The notes beneath the pieces were generated by a model. That model ran no database searches. It saw only the letters and a list, made by a program, of their open reading frames with translations, and was not told the DNA's origin. Shown here in pieces: positions 47,509 to 57,769 of a stretch of DNA of 64,000 bases; position 1 is the stretch's first letter, and each line of letters starts with the position of its first letter. Position numbers and translations under genes: made by a program. The stretch is taken from contig CM060177.1 in assembly GCA_030549775.1 (NCBI GenBank), forward strand, positions 68,253,638-68,317,637, written 5' to 3'. The stretch is from Tamarix chinensis (taxonomy: Eukaryota; Streptophyta; Magnoliopsida; Caryophyllales; Tamaricaceae).

Positions 47509-48299
47509 AAACCTAATCTAATTAAGTTGCTTCATGAGTATAATGATGTATTTCCTGATGACTTACCTCATGGATTACCACCTAAAAGAGGTATAGAACA
47601 TGCCATTGATCTTGTTCCTGGTATGCCTATTCCTAATAAACCGACTTATAGATGTAACCCAGAAGAAGCTAAGGAATTACAAAAACAAATATAGGAGCTT
47701 ATGGATAAGGGATTTGTGAGAGAAAGTATGAGTCCTTGTAGTGTTCCTGCTTTACTAGTACCTAAAAAGGATGGTACTTAGCGCATGTGTATAGATTCTA
47801 TGACAGTAAATAATATTACTATCAAATATTGATTTCCTATGCCTAGATTATATGATATGCTTGATGAACTTTGTGGAGCACAAGTGTTTTCCAAAATTGA
47901 TTTGAGAAGCGGATATCATCAATTAATGATTAGAGATGGAGATAAACTAATGCCAAGAGCTGATGGTCCATTTAAAATACTAAGAAAGTTTGGAGATAAT
48001 GCTTATGAACTTGAACTTCCAGATTCTTATGGTGGAATTTCAAGAAATTTTAATGTTGGTGATTTGTCTCTTTATTATTCTGATGAAAATTTGAGGGCAA
48101 ATTCTTCTCAACTTGGGGAGAATGATGTAGGAGCATCTAATGAACCTAATGATTGTCATGTTCATAGTAATTATCATGGTAAGGAAGATTTATCTTTCTT
48201 AATGTTGGATCCTATCATGTTAAATATTCTTCATAATTATTATATGCTTGATATTGAGAAACATTCAAGTTTTTCTTGTCGGTATGTTACATATTTGTA
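47509..48299 (+). pseudogene. Gypsy RT joined to integrase C-terminus by deletion, reading into the 3' LTR
   Basis: RT start: NDVFPDDLPHGLPPKRGIEH, ELMDKGFVRESMSPCSVPAL, VPKKDGT. The next blocks are [20 protein letters not shown] and IDLRSGYHQ (first catalytic Asp). In-frame stops: 47692, 47779 (Trp codon of GTWRM) and 47830 (Arg codon). At about 47944 the frame jumps from the RT sequence IRDGDK to [20 protein letters not shown], the C-terminal barrel of integrase. YVDD, RNase H and the integrase core are gone (normally about 2.5 kb). The open frame 47839-48299 continues through the polypurine tract (48112-48122) and 57 codons into the LTR, ending RYVTYL. Confidence 0.88.
48112..48122 (+). 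other. Gypsy polypurine tract
   Basis: CTTGGGGAGAA directly before the 3' LTR start TGATGTAGG, lying within the coding frame. Confidence 0.8.
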
Positions 48300-48996
48300 A
48301 GAAGAAGATGTTAATAAACTTTAATGTGTACAAGTATTCAAAGCTTGCAAGACTTTGGCATACATGGGATGATACTTTACAACAAGAAGATATAGTGATG
48401 ATATTCATTATTTTATTAACTTGTTGTAAACCCTAATCCTAAGTGTATTTTATGTAAGTTAGGGGTTTGATATAATTTCATGTATGTATCTTAGTTAATT
48501 GTATAGCTTTGTAAAGTTAATCCTTAGTATCATTTAACCAATGATATTATTCTTTGGATTAAGTGTTATATGGGCTTAATACAACAATGATAATTAGGCT
48601 TGGATTAAGGGAAAGAATCGGTTGGTTTCAACATGATACCACTGACTACTTCCTCTCCTATATATATACTTGTACGCATGATTTGTAAGAAATAATTGAA
48701 TGAATAATGAATAAGAATTTTGATCAAAATTTGAGCATAGATAGTTGAATTCTATCTCTCTCATTTGAGTCAACATTGAGCAAGGAAAGTATGGGAGATT
48801 GCCTTCCTCCTTCAACACTCAAACTGGTCACATTTGAAGACCAATTCAAATCTGTCAAGAACTATTACCTTTGTCACTTGATTTCTTCACCTGTTATCCT
48901 TCTTAATCCTTATTTTCTTTTGCATCATTTTGTGGGTGAAATCTTCTACCATCAATCTTTGATCCAACCTTCCAGCCACTTTGATAGAACACATCA
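48123..48996 (+). repeat. Gypsy 3' LTR
   Basis: TGATGTAGGAGCATC to ...AACACATCA, 874 bp. Contains the pol-continuing frame (stop at 48298-48300), AAACCCTAATCCTAA (48428-48442), a CCAATGATATTATTC segment (48538) and TATATATATACTTG (about 48657), a likely TATA region. Homologous to 12834-13701 and to 35081-35928 plus 45080-45106. Confidence 0.93.
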
Positions 48997-49259
48997 CCTC
49001 CTCTCTTCCTCCCACTCTACCACCCTTACCCACCACATTGTCACTGCCATTGGCTGCGCCACCTTAACCAGTCCGACCCTATCCACTTAGGCATCCTCCA
49101 CCACCTCAAATCCCCCACTTATTCCCCCTCTCCTACCCTAAACACCCAACTTTTCACCCTTTTTCCTTTTTTTCCCTTTATCCCTGTCGCTGCCGCTGGC
49201 CACCACCAACCCTAAGTTGTACCCTAACCCCTCTCAATCCTTAAACCCTAATTATTTAA

Positions 49260-49845
49260 ACATTATCCATTTTATTTGTATTTATATTATTATTGTTATT
49301 ACAACTATTATTTTTGTTATTATTATTATTATTTTATTATTATTATTTATTATTATTATTATTTATAGCCTTGGGATATTAATTCTATTATTATTATTAT
49401 TACGGGGTTAAAACCCTATTATTATTAATATTTTGATTATCATTATTTTTTTCATCATCATCATCATCATAATTATTATTATTAATATTAATGCAAACTT
49501 TGGCATATTATCAAATTCTATTGTTATTATAAATATTCAAACCCTATTATTATTATTTGATATTTGGCTATTACTATTATTAGTATTATTCCTAACAATT
49601 TTATTATTATTATTATTATTATTGTTACTATAGTTATTATTATTATTATTATTATGATACCATGATTATTATTTTTACCATTATTATTATAAAATGTAGC
49701 CTCAGGATATTTATCCCAGTATTATTTAAAGAATTCGATATTATTACTAAATGTAGCCTTAGGATATTTATACCAGTATTATTTAAAGAAGTCAAAAAAT
49801 ATTTTAATAAATATTATGATTATCCTTATTTCTATCACCATTAAT

Positions 49846-49927
<82 letters not shown>

Positions 49928-50300
49928 TTAGTGCTAGCCTTAAAGTATTACTATTTTTACTTTTGTAAGAGAATTCAAAACCTTATCCGTATAAATATCA
50001 TTATTTTGATTATTATTAGTATTATCCTTAGCAATATTATTATTTTTGTTAATATTATGATTATTGTATCATTATTTTACTACTAACCTTATTATTAGCC
50101 TTAACCTTAATGATACTAGGGTTTCTATTACTATGAGTATTATTATTATTATTATCACTATTTTTGCTACAACTAGTATTATTACAATTATTAGAAGTAA
50201 TAAAGCTATTAGCTTTAATTATATAAATATGGCTATAAATACTTATCATGTACCTATTTTGACTAATAATAACCTAGTAGGTTAACTTGGGAATAAAAAT
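49260..50300 (+). repeat. Trinucleotide microsatellite block in LTR-1
   Basis: ATT repeats broken by point changes, with (ATC)n at about 49848-49892 followed by (ATT)n to 49925. An ~80-bp segment with TGTAGCCTTAGGATATTTAT is duplicated at 49693 and 49750. It corresponds to the block in LTR-3. Confidence 0.9.
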
Positions 50301-51699
50301 CCGATTTTTACTTGTAAAGTTTCTTTTAATAATAGTAACCCTAATATTAGAATAAAGTAGAAAATAATAGTATTTTTGGTAGGATGAAAATTAATCCTTA
50401 GTTATCCCCTCTTATAGGTGAACTCAGTTAAAACCATAAGGAGGCGTAGGAGTGTGCTCTAAGACCCATGTCGTGTTAAGTAAGGATGTAGTTAAGGTCC
50501 TTTGTGTGTTATATGCTTTGTATGCCATGTACCATGTTTTTTTGTGTACGTAACTTATGATTATTATTATGAAAGTTTTATATTTAGTGTAGCTTGGAGT
50601 TGAGGAATGATCAGGTGTTTTCTTATAGCGTGTGTATAATATGTATATGTTATGATTATGATATGATGTGATGTGGCCATTTAGGACATGCATGTTAGGA
50701 TATTTAATATAATAACATGGGGTGAAAGGATGAAAAAAAAGAAGAAATGAGGAAGTGAGTTGACCATAGGATATGGGATTGACCTAAATACTCATAATCC
50801 CTGAAGGGGAAAATAAAAAAAGGGGACTTTGAATGAAATAAAATAGTGGGTGAACTTTGTATGGGAATTATAGAGTTTTGCATGGAAACTTTGAGGGTTT
50901 GCATGGGGTGGATAGAGTATGCACGGGGACGATATTTACATATGAAAAGTTATCTTGGGATGTAAGTAAGGTAAGGAAAGAGTTGTTTGGGTGATTGGAG
51001 GCTTTGGGTGAAAAATAATATGTGGGTTAGTATAAGGGTGCAAAAGAGACTTAGCTATGGTTTGGGAGGAAAAATCTTATTTGAGATGGCTATGAAAGTA
51101 AAAATAAATGAGGGTGAGTGGAGTATGAGATGAGGGCGGAGGAATGTCATGTGTAGGTTGAGTCTCATATCATGGGAAAGAAATAGTGGAAGGTGAGAAA
51201 TGGATGAGTGTCATGTGGAAAAGAATGATGCTAGGGTTTGGTGTGGCTAGCTAGGGTTTGGTGTGGCCACCTAGGGTGTCATGGTCACATGTGTATTTGC
51301 GGGAGTAAAGTGAAATGATGAGGGTTGAATCAAAGGGAGGAGATGCGTAGGGTGTAACAATAGCCTTGGTTGTCTGAGGTACAGAAGGATGGGCCACATA
51401 GGCCTAAATTAGGTTTTTAGGAGAAAACGCTAGGGTAAAGTAGCTAGTGGACTTGGAGGTGTAAGGTAGTGGGCCTTAAACCACACACTTAGGAGTTGGG
51501 CCTCTAGTGTGAGTAAGGAGAAGAAGGAAAGGATGATGGGTTATGTTAGGAGGGGCAGAGCCTCAAGATATAGGACGGGCCCCTCTTGAGAGAATAAGTG
51601 TAAATGATGTGTGACATGCACGTCTAGGGTGAAAACTTGTTGAATAAGACACAAATAAGATACTAATCATTTAAAGAGGAAGACTATTGAGCTAGGGCC

Positions 51700-52040
51700 A
51701 GACTATTCCACTGAAGAATAATAGTGGGCAGGTGTCGGTGCGCCCTAGAGACCGATCCATCGATAATAATAGTGGTTAGGATCATTTTGCCCTGTATATT
51801 TTTGGTGCACCAACTCTAATAGTGGGAGATTCCATACTCAACACACTAAACATGATTATGCTAAGGCATGGGAAATACGCTATGTATTTACAGTGAAGCA
51901 CCATGAGTGTTAGGGTCAGACCAGTCTACTAGCAAATATTAGTGGCCGGAAGCACCTTGCCCTAGAGATTGATCCATCGGCAATAGCAGTGGTCATGCGT
52001 GTATGCCCTGTATTTTTCTAGTCCACCGGCTAAAATAGTG
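51700..52040 (+). repeat. LTR-1 AATAGTGG minisatellite
   Basis: Degenerate units joining GACCGATCCATCG-type and AATAATAGTGG words, arranged as two sets like the LTR-3 array. Confidence 0.7.
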
Positions 52041-52611
52041 GGGTTCTCATACTCACATAGAATGATAATAAGCATTGTGTGAAAATATTATTGATTAGAG
52101 AATAAATAATTAGTTTATCTGGATTATAGCTTGGCCTTTATTTCTCTGTAATGATTGTGTGTTGGTTATGTTATCATGCTTGTATTATATGCCTTATTGT
52201 GTTGGCGTTATATGCATGGTTACGTTGTTCAATACGTAGTGTACTAACCACCCGTTTCCCATGAGCAGAAGACCCTTCTAAATTTGTGTAAGTAGGATAT
52301 GTCATCTTCAATGCCTATAAGGCATTGGGTGGGGTTGAGAGTTGAGCATGGACTTGGTATGGGGATCGAGAGCGACGTGGCCAAATTTAATTTTTATGTT
52401 CCTTTATTTTGTACTGCTTTACTTAGACTTGATTTTTATAGTTTTGTAGCCTTTATTCCTTTTGAGGAATTTTAATCATGTACTTTGGATTGTAAACTCT
52501 TTTCCGTGTACTTTGATTTCTATCTTATGAATATTTTAGTGCTTTTATGAAGCCTTGTTTTGAGTTTAAATTATGATGGTTGTTAATTATTCTTTAGCCT
52601 TGTGGTGAGTA

Positions 52612-52747
52612 CGAGACTGGCCGGGGGTCGGGCTTGTACTGATCACGGTGGTAATATCCCTGAAATTCATAAGTTTTGATTTATTTTCTTCCATTGAACC
52701 TTTAAATAAAATGAAAATTTTCAATAGTGAATTTTGGGGGTGTTACA
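52612..52747 (+). other. Two 3'-terminal hairpins of LTR-1
   Basis: Hairpin 1: GTGGTGAGTAC (52612-52622) with GTACTGATCAC (52636-52646), 10 of 11 positions counting one G:T; the sequence is quite unlike that of LTR-C. Hairpin 2: GTAATATCCCTGAAATTCA (52651-52669) with TGAATTTTGGGGGTGTTAC (52728-52746). Confidence 0.6.
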
Positions 52748-53200
52748 ATTCTAACTATTTCTTGGAATAATATGGAGCAATAAAAAAGGGGTGTTGATGA
52801 AAATAGGGGTTAGAATAAAAACATTGCATGGGGAGAGTGGGCTTTGAATTGGGGCAAGTTCAACTTTGTGGGGCCTTAATTGGATATTGACCATGGAGAG
52901 GAGACTGTGTTATGGGTAGTTGGTGGACTTGTGGGGGTTTTGGTACATGGGAATATGGGAAATTGCATGGGGGGCACAAATTAGCATTTTGGGGTCAACC
53001 ATAAGGATAGGGTGTATCATGGGGATAAGTTGAGGGAGTTGGATTGTACACTGGTGTTGCGATGAGGGGCATACCACATGGAGGACATGGGCCTAGTTAA
53101 ATAGAGGGTGGAGTTGTGTAAGAAAGGTGTATAAAAAGAATGGGGATATTAGGGTTTTGGGGTGTATCTATTTAGGAGGTTGTTAGTGTTGTGAATAGTG
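52748..53200 (+). mobile_element. LTR-0, right segment (approximate end)
   Basis: Resumes at ATTCT, the right duplication of LTR-1. G-rich DNA with GCATGGGG and ATGGGGATAAG words resembles the middle of LTR-1 and LTR-3. I see no GGGGTGTTACA end for LTR-0, so it is truncated or too diverged. Confidence 0.5.
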
Positions 53201-53759
53201 ATTTTCATTAATATTTCTTGTCTTATTTTGATTTAATTTACTTTAATATTGAGGAGGTTGCATGAGGAAATGATTATTTCCATATAAATATCTCATTTAA
53301 AGTCATTATTTGTGGATAGTTGAATTGAGTTGTGAAACCCTATGTCAGTTTCTTCGTTTAATATTTACATTTATCTGTGAGAGTCATAAACTACATCTCT
53401 CACTAAATTATGTTATCTATGTTAGTGATGATTTAGAACCTTTTCTACCATTCCTATGTGGGGATGTACAAAGTTATCTTATGAAGTTTAATGAGTGTTT
53501 CTTTGTTAGAGGTCCTTTGAGATGTATCTTTTTGAGGCTTTCAAAGATAGTTTAATGAATTACTTTGTGCAGTCCTTTGTCCATATCATTAGATTAGAAT
53601 TTTTTTTTATCATTATAAAATGACATAAAATAAGATTTTTTTAAAACCATTTATTTCATTATGCATAAGTTAGTATCAATGCTTAGTTGATTGAAGACCA
53701 TCTAAGAATTTCAATGATCCAAGATGTCAATTCATTAAAAATTCATGTTTTAATTCAAG
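53201..53759. other. Spacer of unknown origin
   Basis: AT-rich. The open frame 53310-53555 (81 codons) has no recognisable motif. It may be the decayed internal region of the gypsy element whose end lies at 53760-53825. Confidence 0.4.
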
Positions 53760-54257
53760 ATTTAGCAAGATTAACATAGGAGAAAATTTGAGGACAAAAT
53801 TTTACTAGACAAAGGAGAATGATTTTATAACATTTCAAAAATTTGAAGATTGACATATGAATCATAAGAGAACAAAGCAAGAGAATAATTATAAGTTAAT
53901 TATTTACCATAAAATATGCATATTATTGTTAAAATTATTAAAAAAGGAGTCCAAGGCATTTTTCATATCTGAAATCCAAGTTTTCTATGCAAATCTATAA
54001 TTATTTTACCATATGTGTGTCAAGTTGAATTTGCATGCTAGAATTGATAGTGTTATAATTAGCATTTTAGAGGCCATTATATTTTGTTATTTATTTGTTA
54101 GGTTTCTATTTTCTTATTTGATAATTATTTTAGTATATTAGTTAGTTAATTTTTTCCTTCGTCAATAAGAAAAATAAAGGGTTTATTTTTGTATATTATG
54201 ATGCTTTTTTCGTTTTAAGATTTTGGTAGGATTTAATTATTATTAGCATAGGATTAG
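53760..54257 (+). mobile_element. Possible gypsy pol 3' end and start of its LTR
   Basis: TTTGAGGACAAAATTTTACT at about 53787 reads FEDKILLDKGE then stop, the type of tail found just before the 3' LTR of many plant gypsy elements. It is followed by ACAAAGGAGAA, a possible polypurine tract, then TTATAACATTTC at about 53826, a candidate LTR start worn from TGTAACA. About 430 bp of LTR-like DNA follows before LTR-G. Weak. Confidence 0.4.
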
Positions 54258-55135
54258 TGTAATACCACAAATTTTTAACCATAAAATTTTATTTTTGAGA
54301 CAATGCAAAAATATTTGAAAAACAAAACCAAGGAGAAAACCGCCACATCAACCTTGAGGATGTATGATCATCACTTAACTCATGTCTCTTGCAAAGCAAA
54401 AAAGAATAAGAAAAAATAGAATGCATAATCATACCACTTATGTGACACTATAAGATAATAAATACTCGAATGATATTATATATAGAATGAACTTGATAGT
54501 TTTAAAAAGCCAAATATAGGAAATCAAGTCAAGAGTTTAAATAACTAGAAATATAAAAAATTTCCGATGCAGTGGGAAAAATACTTATAACCGATTAGCC
54601 TAATTGTTAGGTATAGATATAAACCTCCAACCCCAAGCAAACCCACTAATGGCTAACATCATCACCCTCACTATACTCTAATCGGGAGTCATAACCCTAT
54701 AAATTGTCCTTTCCTCAAACCAGAAGCTGAATAATCATAGTGACAAAAAAATTGTATTATTAATACAGTAAAGTAGTAGGAAAGAATACTACCTACAACA
54801 TGGTAATGCTAATGCAGCATATTGAATTCATATAAGAAAATGGCAATATTATATTGGTGAAAATCAAGTACAATATGACTTGCTTGCATGGAATCATGGG
54901 AGTATATAAAAATATACTAAATACATGTAATCCATACAATAAAAACCATATAAGAATTATTCTTTCAGTGACCACACAATTCTCTTTTAGTCAGATAGTT
55001 TTGTTAACCACATACAGTTCTCTACCATGAACAAAAGTCATAGCAACAAAAATAATTCACCCATCACACAAGGTCATAATACACCAAAGGGGCTTTCTTT
55101 AGGGTCACCACATTCACCACATATCAAGTGCACCT
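54258..55135 (-). mobile_element. LTR-G: diverged long-LTR 3' end
   Basis: Starts TGTAATACCAC (54258), the reverse of a family 3' end, followed by AAACCGCCACATCAACC (54340), matching the GTGGCGGTAACA block that precedes the terminus in other copies. Cut at 55136 by LTR-D. Its remainder would be beyond the window. Confidence 0.45.
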
Positions 55136-55136
55136 T

Positions 55137-55258
55137 GTAACACCCCCATTTTTAGTACTTAAAAATTTCATTTTGTTGAAGATTTAATTACAAAATTAAT
55201 GGGTGTTACCACCATTCATAGTATAAGTCTGGCATCCTCTACCATTCTTATACTAGGT
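55137..55258 (-). other. Two 3'-terminal hairpins of LTR-D
   Basis: Hairpin 2: GTAACACCCCCATT (55137-55150) with ATTAATGGGTGTTAC (55195-55209). Hairpin 1: TAGTATAAG (55219-55227) with CTTATACTA (55247-55255), 9 perfect pairs. LTR-C has GGTA/TACC where D has AGTA/TACT, a compensatory pair. Confidence 0.65.
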
Positions 55259-55739
55259 GCTAAGGCTAAGATATAACTTCACATAAATAACATGATTACA
55301 AAAGTCTGAATACAGAGAAAAATAGATAAGTGTGGTTTTACTTAAAAGTAACATCAGCAGTCTACCAAAAATCAAGAGAGAAATTACAAGAGGACATAAA
55401 AGTCCAATTACAATTGGAGTCCCGATAGCAAAAGATACACCAGATATTCCTACGCTTTTAAAACTAACTTATAACTTTCAACTGAACTTGAAAGTTGACC
55501 TAAAAAGTCCTTTGTCCATTGAATAAGCATGGGCCTACAAAAATGAACCCTTTATTACTACGGTCCTAAGCAACCCTTTATACCAAACCATTATGATAAA
55601 CTATCATAGACCACATGCAAAGCATGCAACTAACATGGTATATGACATATATATATACATATGAGGAATTAGATACAATAATAATTTAGATAATCAAATT
55701 CCATTAAGGTCATGTACTACTCATATTTATTCATCTAAA

Positions 55740-55917
55740 AAGCTGAACTTACCAAATGAACATCCCAGAGGTACTCTCTAAAGCATGATTAGAAGAAAAA
55801 CTTAACACAATGACCATAAGGCATCACGGAATTACATGGTATAATATTAAGATGTGCATGAGATCATCAAGATATAATAATCATATCAAATATATCATAA
55901 TCACCAAAATCATATAC
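55740..55917 (-). repeat. LTR-D ~190-bp direct repeat, first unit
   Basis: A unit with AACTTACCAAATGAACATCC, CTCTAAAGCATGATTAGA and ACAATGACCATAAGGCATCA. It recurs at 61010-61200 on the far side of LTR-E and partly at 61212-61330 (CTTACCATTAAGCATC...GGAAGCAATAATTA). LTR-E therefore landed within or between units of this array. Confidence 0.7.
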
Positions 55918-56064
55918 TTTAACACCCCCAAAATTCACTACTGAAAAATTTCGTTAATTAAAAGGAAGATTAGCGGAAGCAGATAAATAAAACTTGAACT
56001 TTGGGAGTATTACCGCCACACTTAGTACCAGACCGGTTCACTCATACTGTTCCAGTACCAAGTG
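55918..56064 (-). other. Two 3'-terminal hairpins of LTR-E
   Basis: Hairpin 2: TTAACACCCCCAAAATTCAC (55919-55938) with GAACTTTGGGAGTATTAC (55996-56013). Hairpin 1: CACTTAGTAC (56019-56028) with GTACCAAGTG (56055-56064), 10 pairs with one mismatch on this strand that is a G:T pair in the LTR transcript. Confidence 0.65.
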
Positions 56065-56619
56065 CTAAGGCTAAGAAAATGAAATACAATTCGAAAGACA
56101 TTCAACATGCATAAATCAGAGTAAATTGCAAGGACTTCACATATTTAAATCAGAGTAGCGCATCAAATCATTTTCAGGAATAAAATCCACCGATGGTGGT
56201 TAAAGTACCAACATAACATCAAAAACAGGAAATTAAACGAAGAAGGAGGGAAAACCCTAACGATACCGGATAACTCCTTACTCTCTTTCCCATAGCCCAC
56301 TTGAGTAGCACCTGAAAAACCTACAAGGGCACTGCCCATTGAATAGGCAGGGGCCCCATAAAGGGAATCCCTTCAGTACTACGGTACTGAGTAACCCTTT
56401 AATACCACACTTAAAGATAGGCCTGTACACGACACATAATGCAAACTACACACATAAATAATATGAGGTGCATGCATAACAATAACATACAAAATAATTT
56501 ATAAGTCACGATCGATACTTTGGGCCTTAAGCCATGTCATAGTGTGAGATCAATACATTCGGGCCTTAAGCCATTATTCCGTCATTAATCCATCAATATC
56601 ATATTTTATATCCATGTGA

Positions 56620-57110
56620 GTACGATAACCCCACTATTATAGCCGGTGGACCGGAAGGTATATAATCAGGGCAGAACGCCTCTGACCACTATTATTGCCG
56701 GTGGACCGGAAGATAAACACACAGGGCAGAACGCACCTGACCACTATTATTTACCGGTGGACCGGTCTGGCCCCGACTCACATGGTGTTCCACTATAAGT
56801 GATTAGCATTTTTCCATAATCTTATTCACATACATAACCGATTTTATTGAGCTCGGGACCCCCACTATTATTGCCGGTGGACCTGAATATAGATAACTCA
56901 TCATCCAGGGCACAACGCTCCTGGCCACTATTATAACCGGTGGATCGGGATATATAAAGAATCGTCATCCAGGGCAACACGCTCTTGGACCACTATTATA
57001 ACCGGTGGACCGGTACTCAATATCACATACCAGGGTAACACACTCCTAGACCACTATTATAACCGGTGGACCGGTACTCAATATCATAATCATCTGGGCC
57101 CGGCTCATTA
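56620..57110 (-). repeat. LTR-E minisatellite of CCACTATTATTGCCGGTGG type
   Basis: About eight irregular units of ~60 bp, each with CCACTATTAT, GCCGGTGGACCGG and an AGGGCAGAACGC part. The GGTGGACCGG core is a palindrome-rich word. Homologous to the AATAGTGG arrays of LTR-1 and LTR-3 but better preserved here. Confidence 0.88.
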
Positions 57111-57769
57111 ATATTTCACTTTCAATAATAGTATCTTTCCTTTCTTTAATCAGCACATCGATCATATTTATTTGCCTCGAATGGGAGATTGATAACCCGG
57201 GACACAAAGGTACACCGGTCGTACCGGTGCATATCAGCTACTCAGTACCCTTCAACCATGAACCCAAGGATGCAAATGTACCCTGGTCGTACAGGTGCAT
57301 AAAGCTAACTCATTACCCTACCGACAAGGAAACCTAATCCATAAGTATGCATACCCCCGAACTAGGTCCGTAGAGCTAGAAAGAGTAAGATATAGGACCT
57401 AGCTGGGGCACAAAGGCACACCAGCAAATACCAGAATAATCGTGGACTAAACCACGTCTTTAGGGTAGCGACCCCTAAGGAGTCACCATTCCCGATCTCG
57501 AGGTCTTTCACTTTAAGTAATAGTGTCATAAATAAGGTGATCATGAAAAGCACGGTAATCAGATACTTATTCACTTTCAATCATTCCGATATCATTAGTC
57601 ATTTCTTATTCAGATGATTATCCAGGATACCACAGAGAAACCATTAAGGCCATACTAATTATCAAATACTCTTACTTGGCTAATCAGCATTATTTAATCA
57701 TATTAATGTTCCACAATCTCAAAGACGTGTTAGGTACAAACTACTCATTTGCCCTTTACTTATATAATT

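Larger units (their letters stand above)
35081..48996 (+). mobile_element. CRM-like Ty3/gypsy element with a large pol deletion, split by LTR-3
   Basis: Two ~875-bp LTRs (TGATG...CATCA) and an internal part of only 3016 bp (45107-48122), with tRNA-iMet primer site, gag, protease, reverse transcriptase fused to the integrase C-terminus, and a polypurine tract. The target duplication CCTCC is exact (35076-35080 and 48997-49001). The 5' LTR is interrupted by LTR-3. Reasons for a CRM-like placement: LTR length and TGATG start, RT sequence style (PPKRGIEHAIDLVPG), and pol running past the polypurine tract into the 3' LTR. This is a judgement from memory of the families; a tree would be needed. Multiple stops make it dead. 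Confidence 0.85.
33842..52747 (+). mobile_element. LTR-1: ~5.0-kb solo LTR interrupted by a CRM-like gypsy element
   Basis: Starts TGAAATACCCC (33842) and ends GGGGGTGTTACA (52747). The flanks GTTCT and ATTCT (33837-33841 and 52748-52752) are a target duplication with one transition. Removing the gypsy element (35081-48996 plus one CCTCC) leaves 4985 bp, matching LTR-3 (5131), E (5067) and B (4925). Order: AT-rich start, pyrimidine island with TATA box, [gypsy element], ATT/ATC microsatellites (49260-50300), GGGTTTGCATGG-type DNA, AATAGTGG minisatellite (51700-52040) and 3' hairpins. Confidence 0.85.

Noticed and set aside
33842..52747. Reading the long elements as DNA transposons because of their long terminal inverted repeats
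   Set aside because: Target duplications are 5 bp and the ends are TG..CA, as for LTRs; no transposase is seen. CACTA (3 bp), hAT (8 bp) and MULE (9 bp) duplications do not fit.
53310..53555. An 81-codon frame as a gene
   Set aside because: No motif, flanked by stops in AT-rich DNA; could be gypsy debris but I cannot show it.
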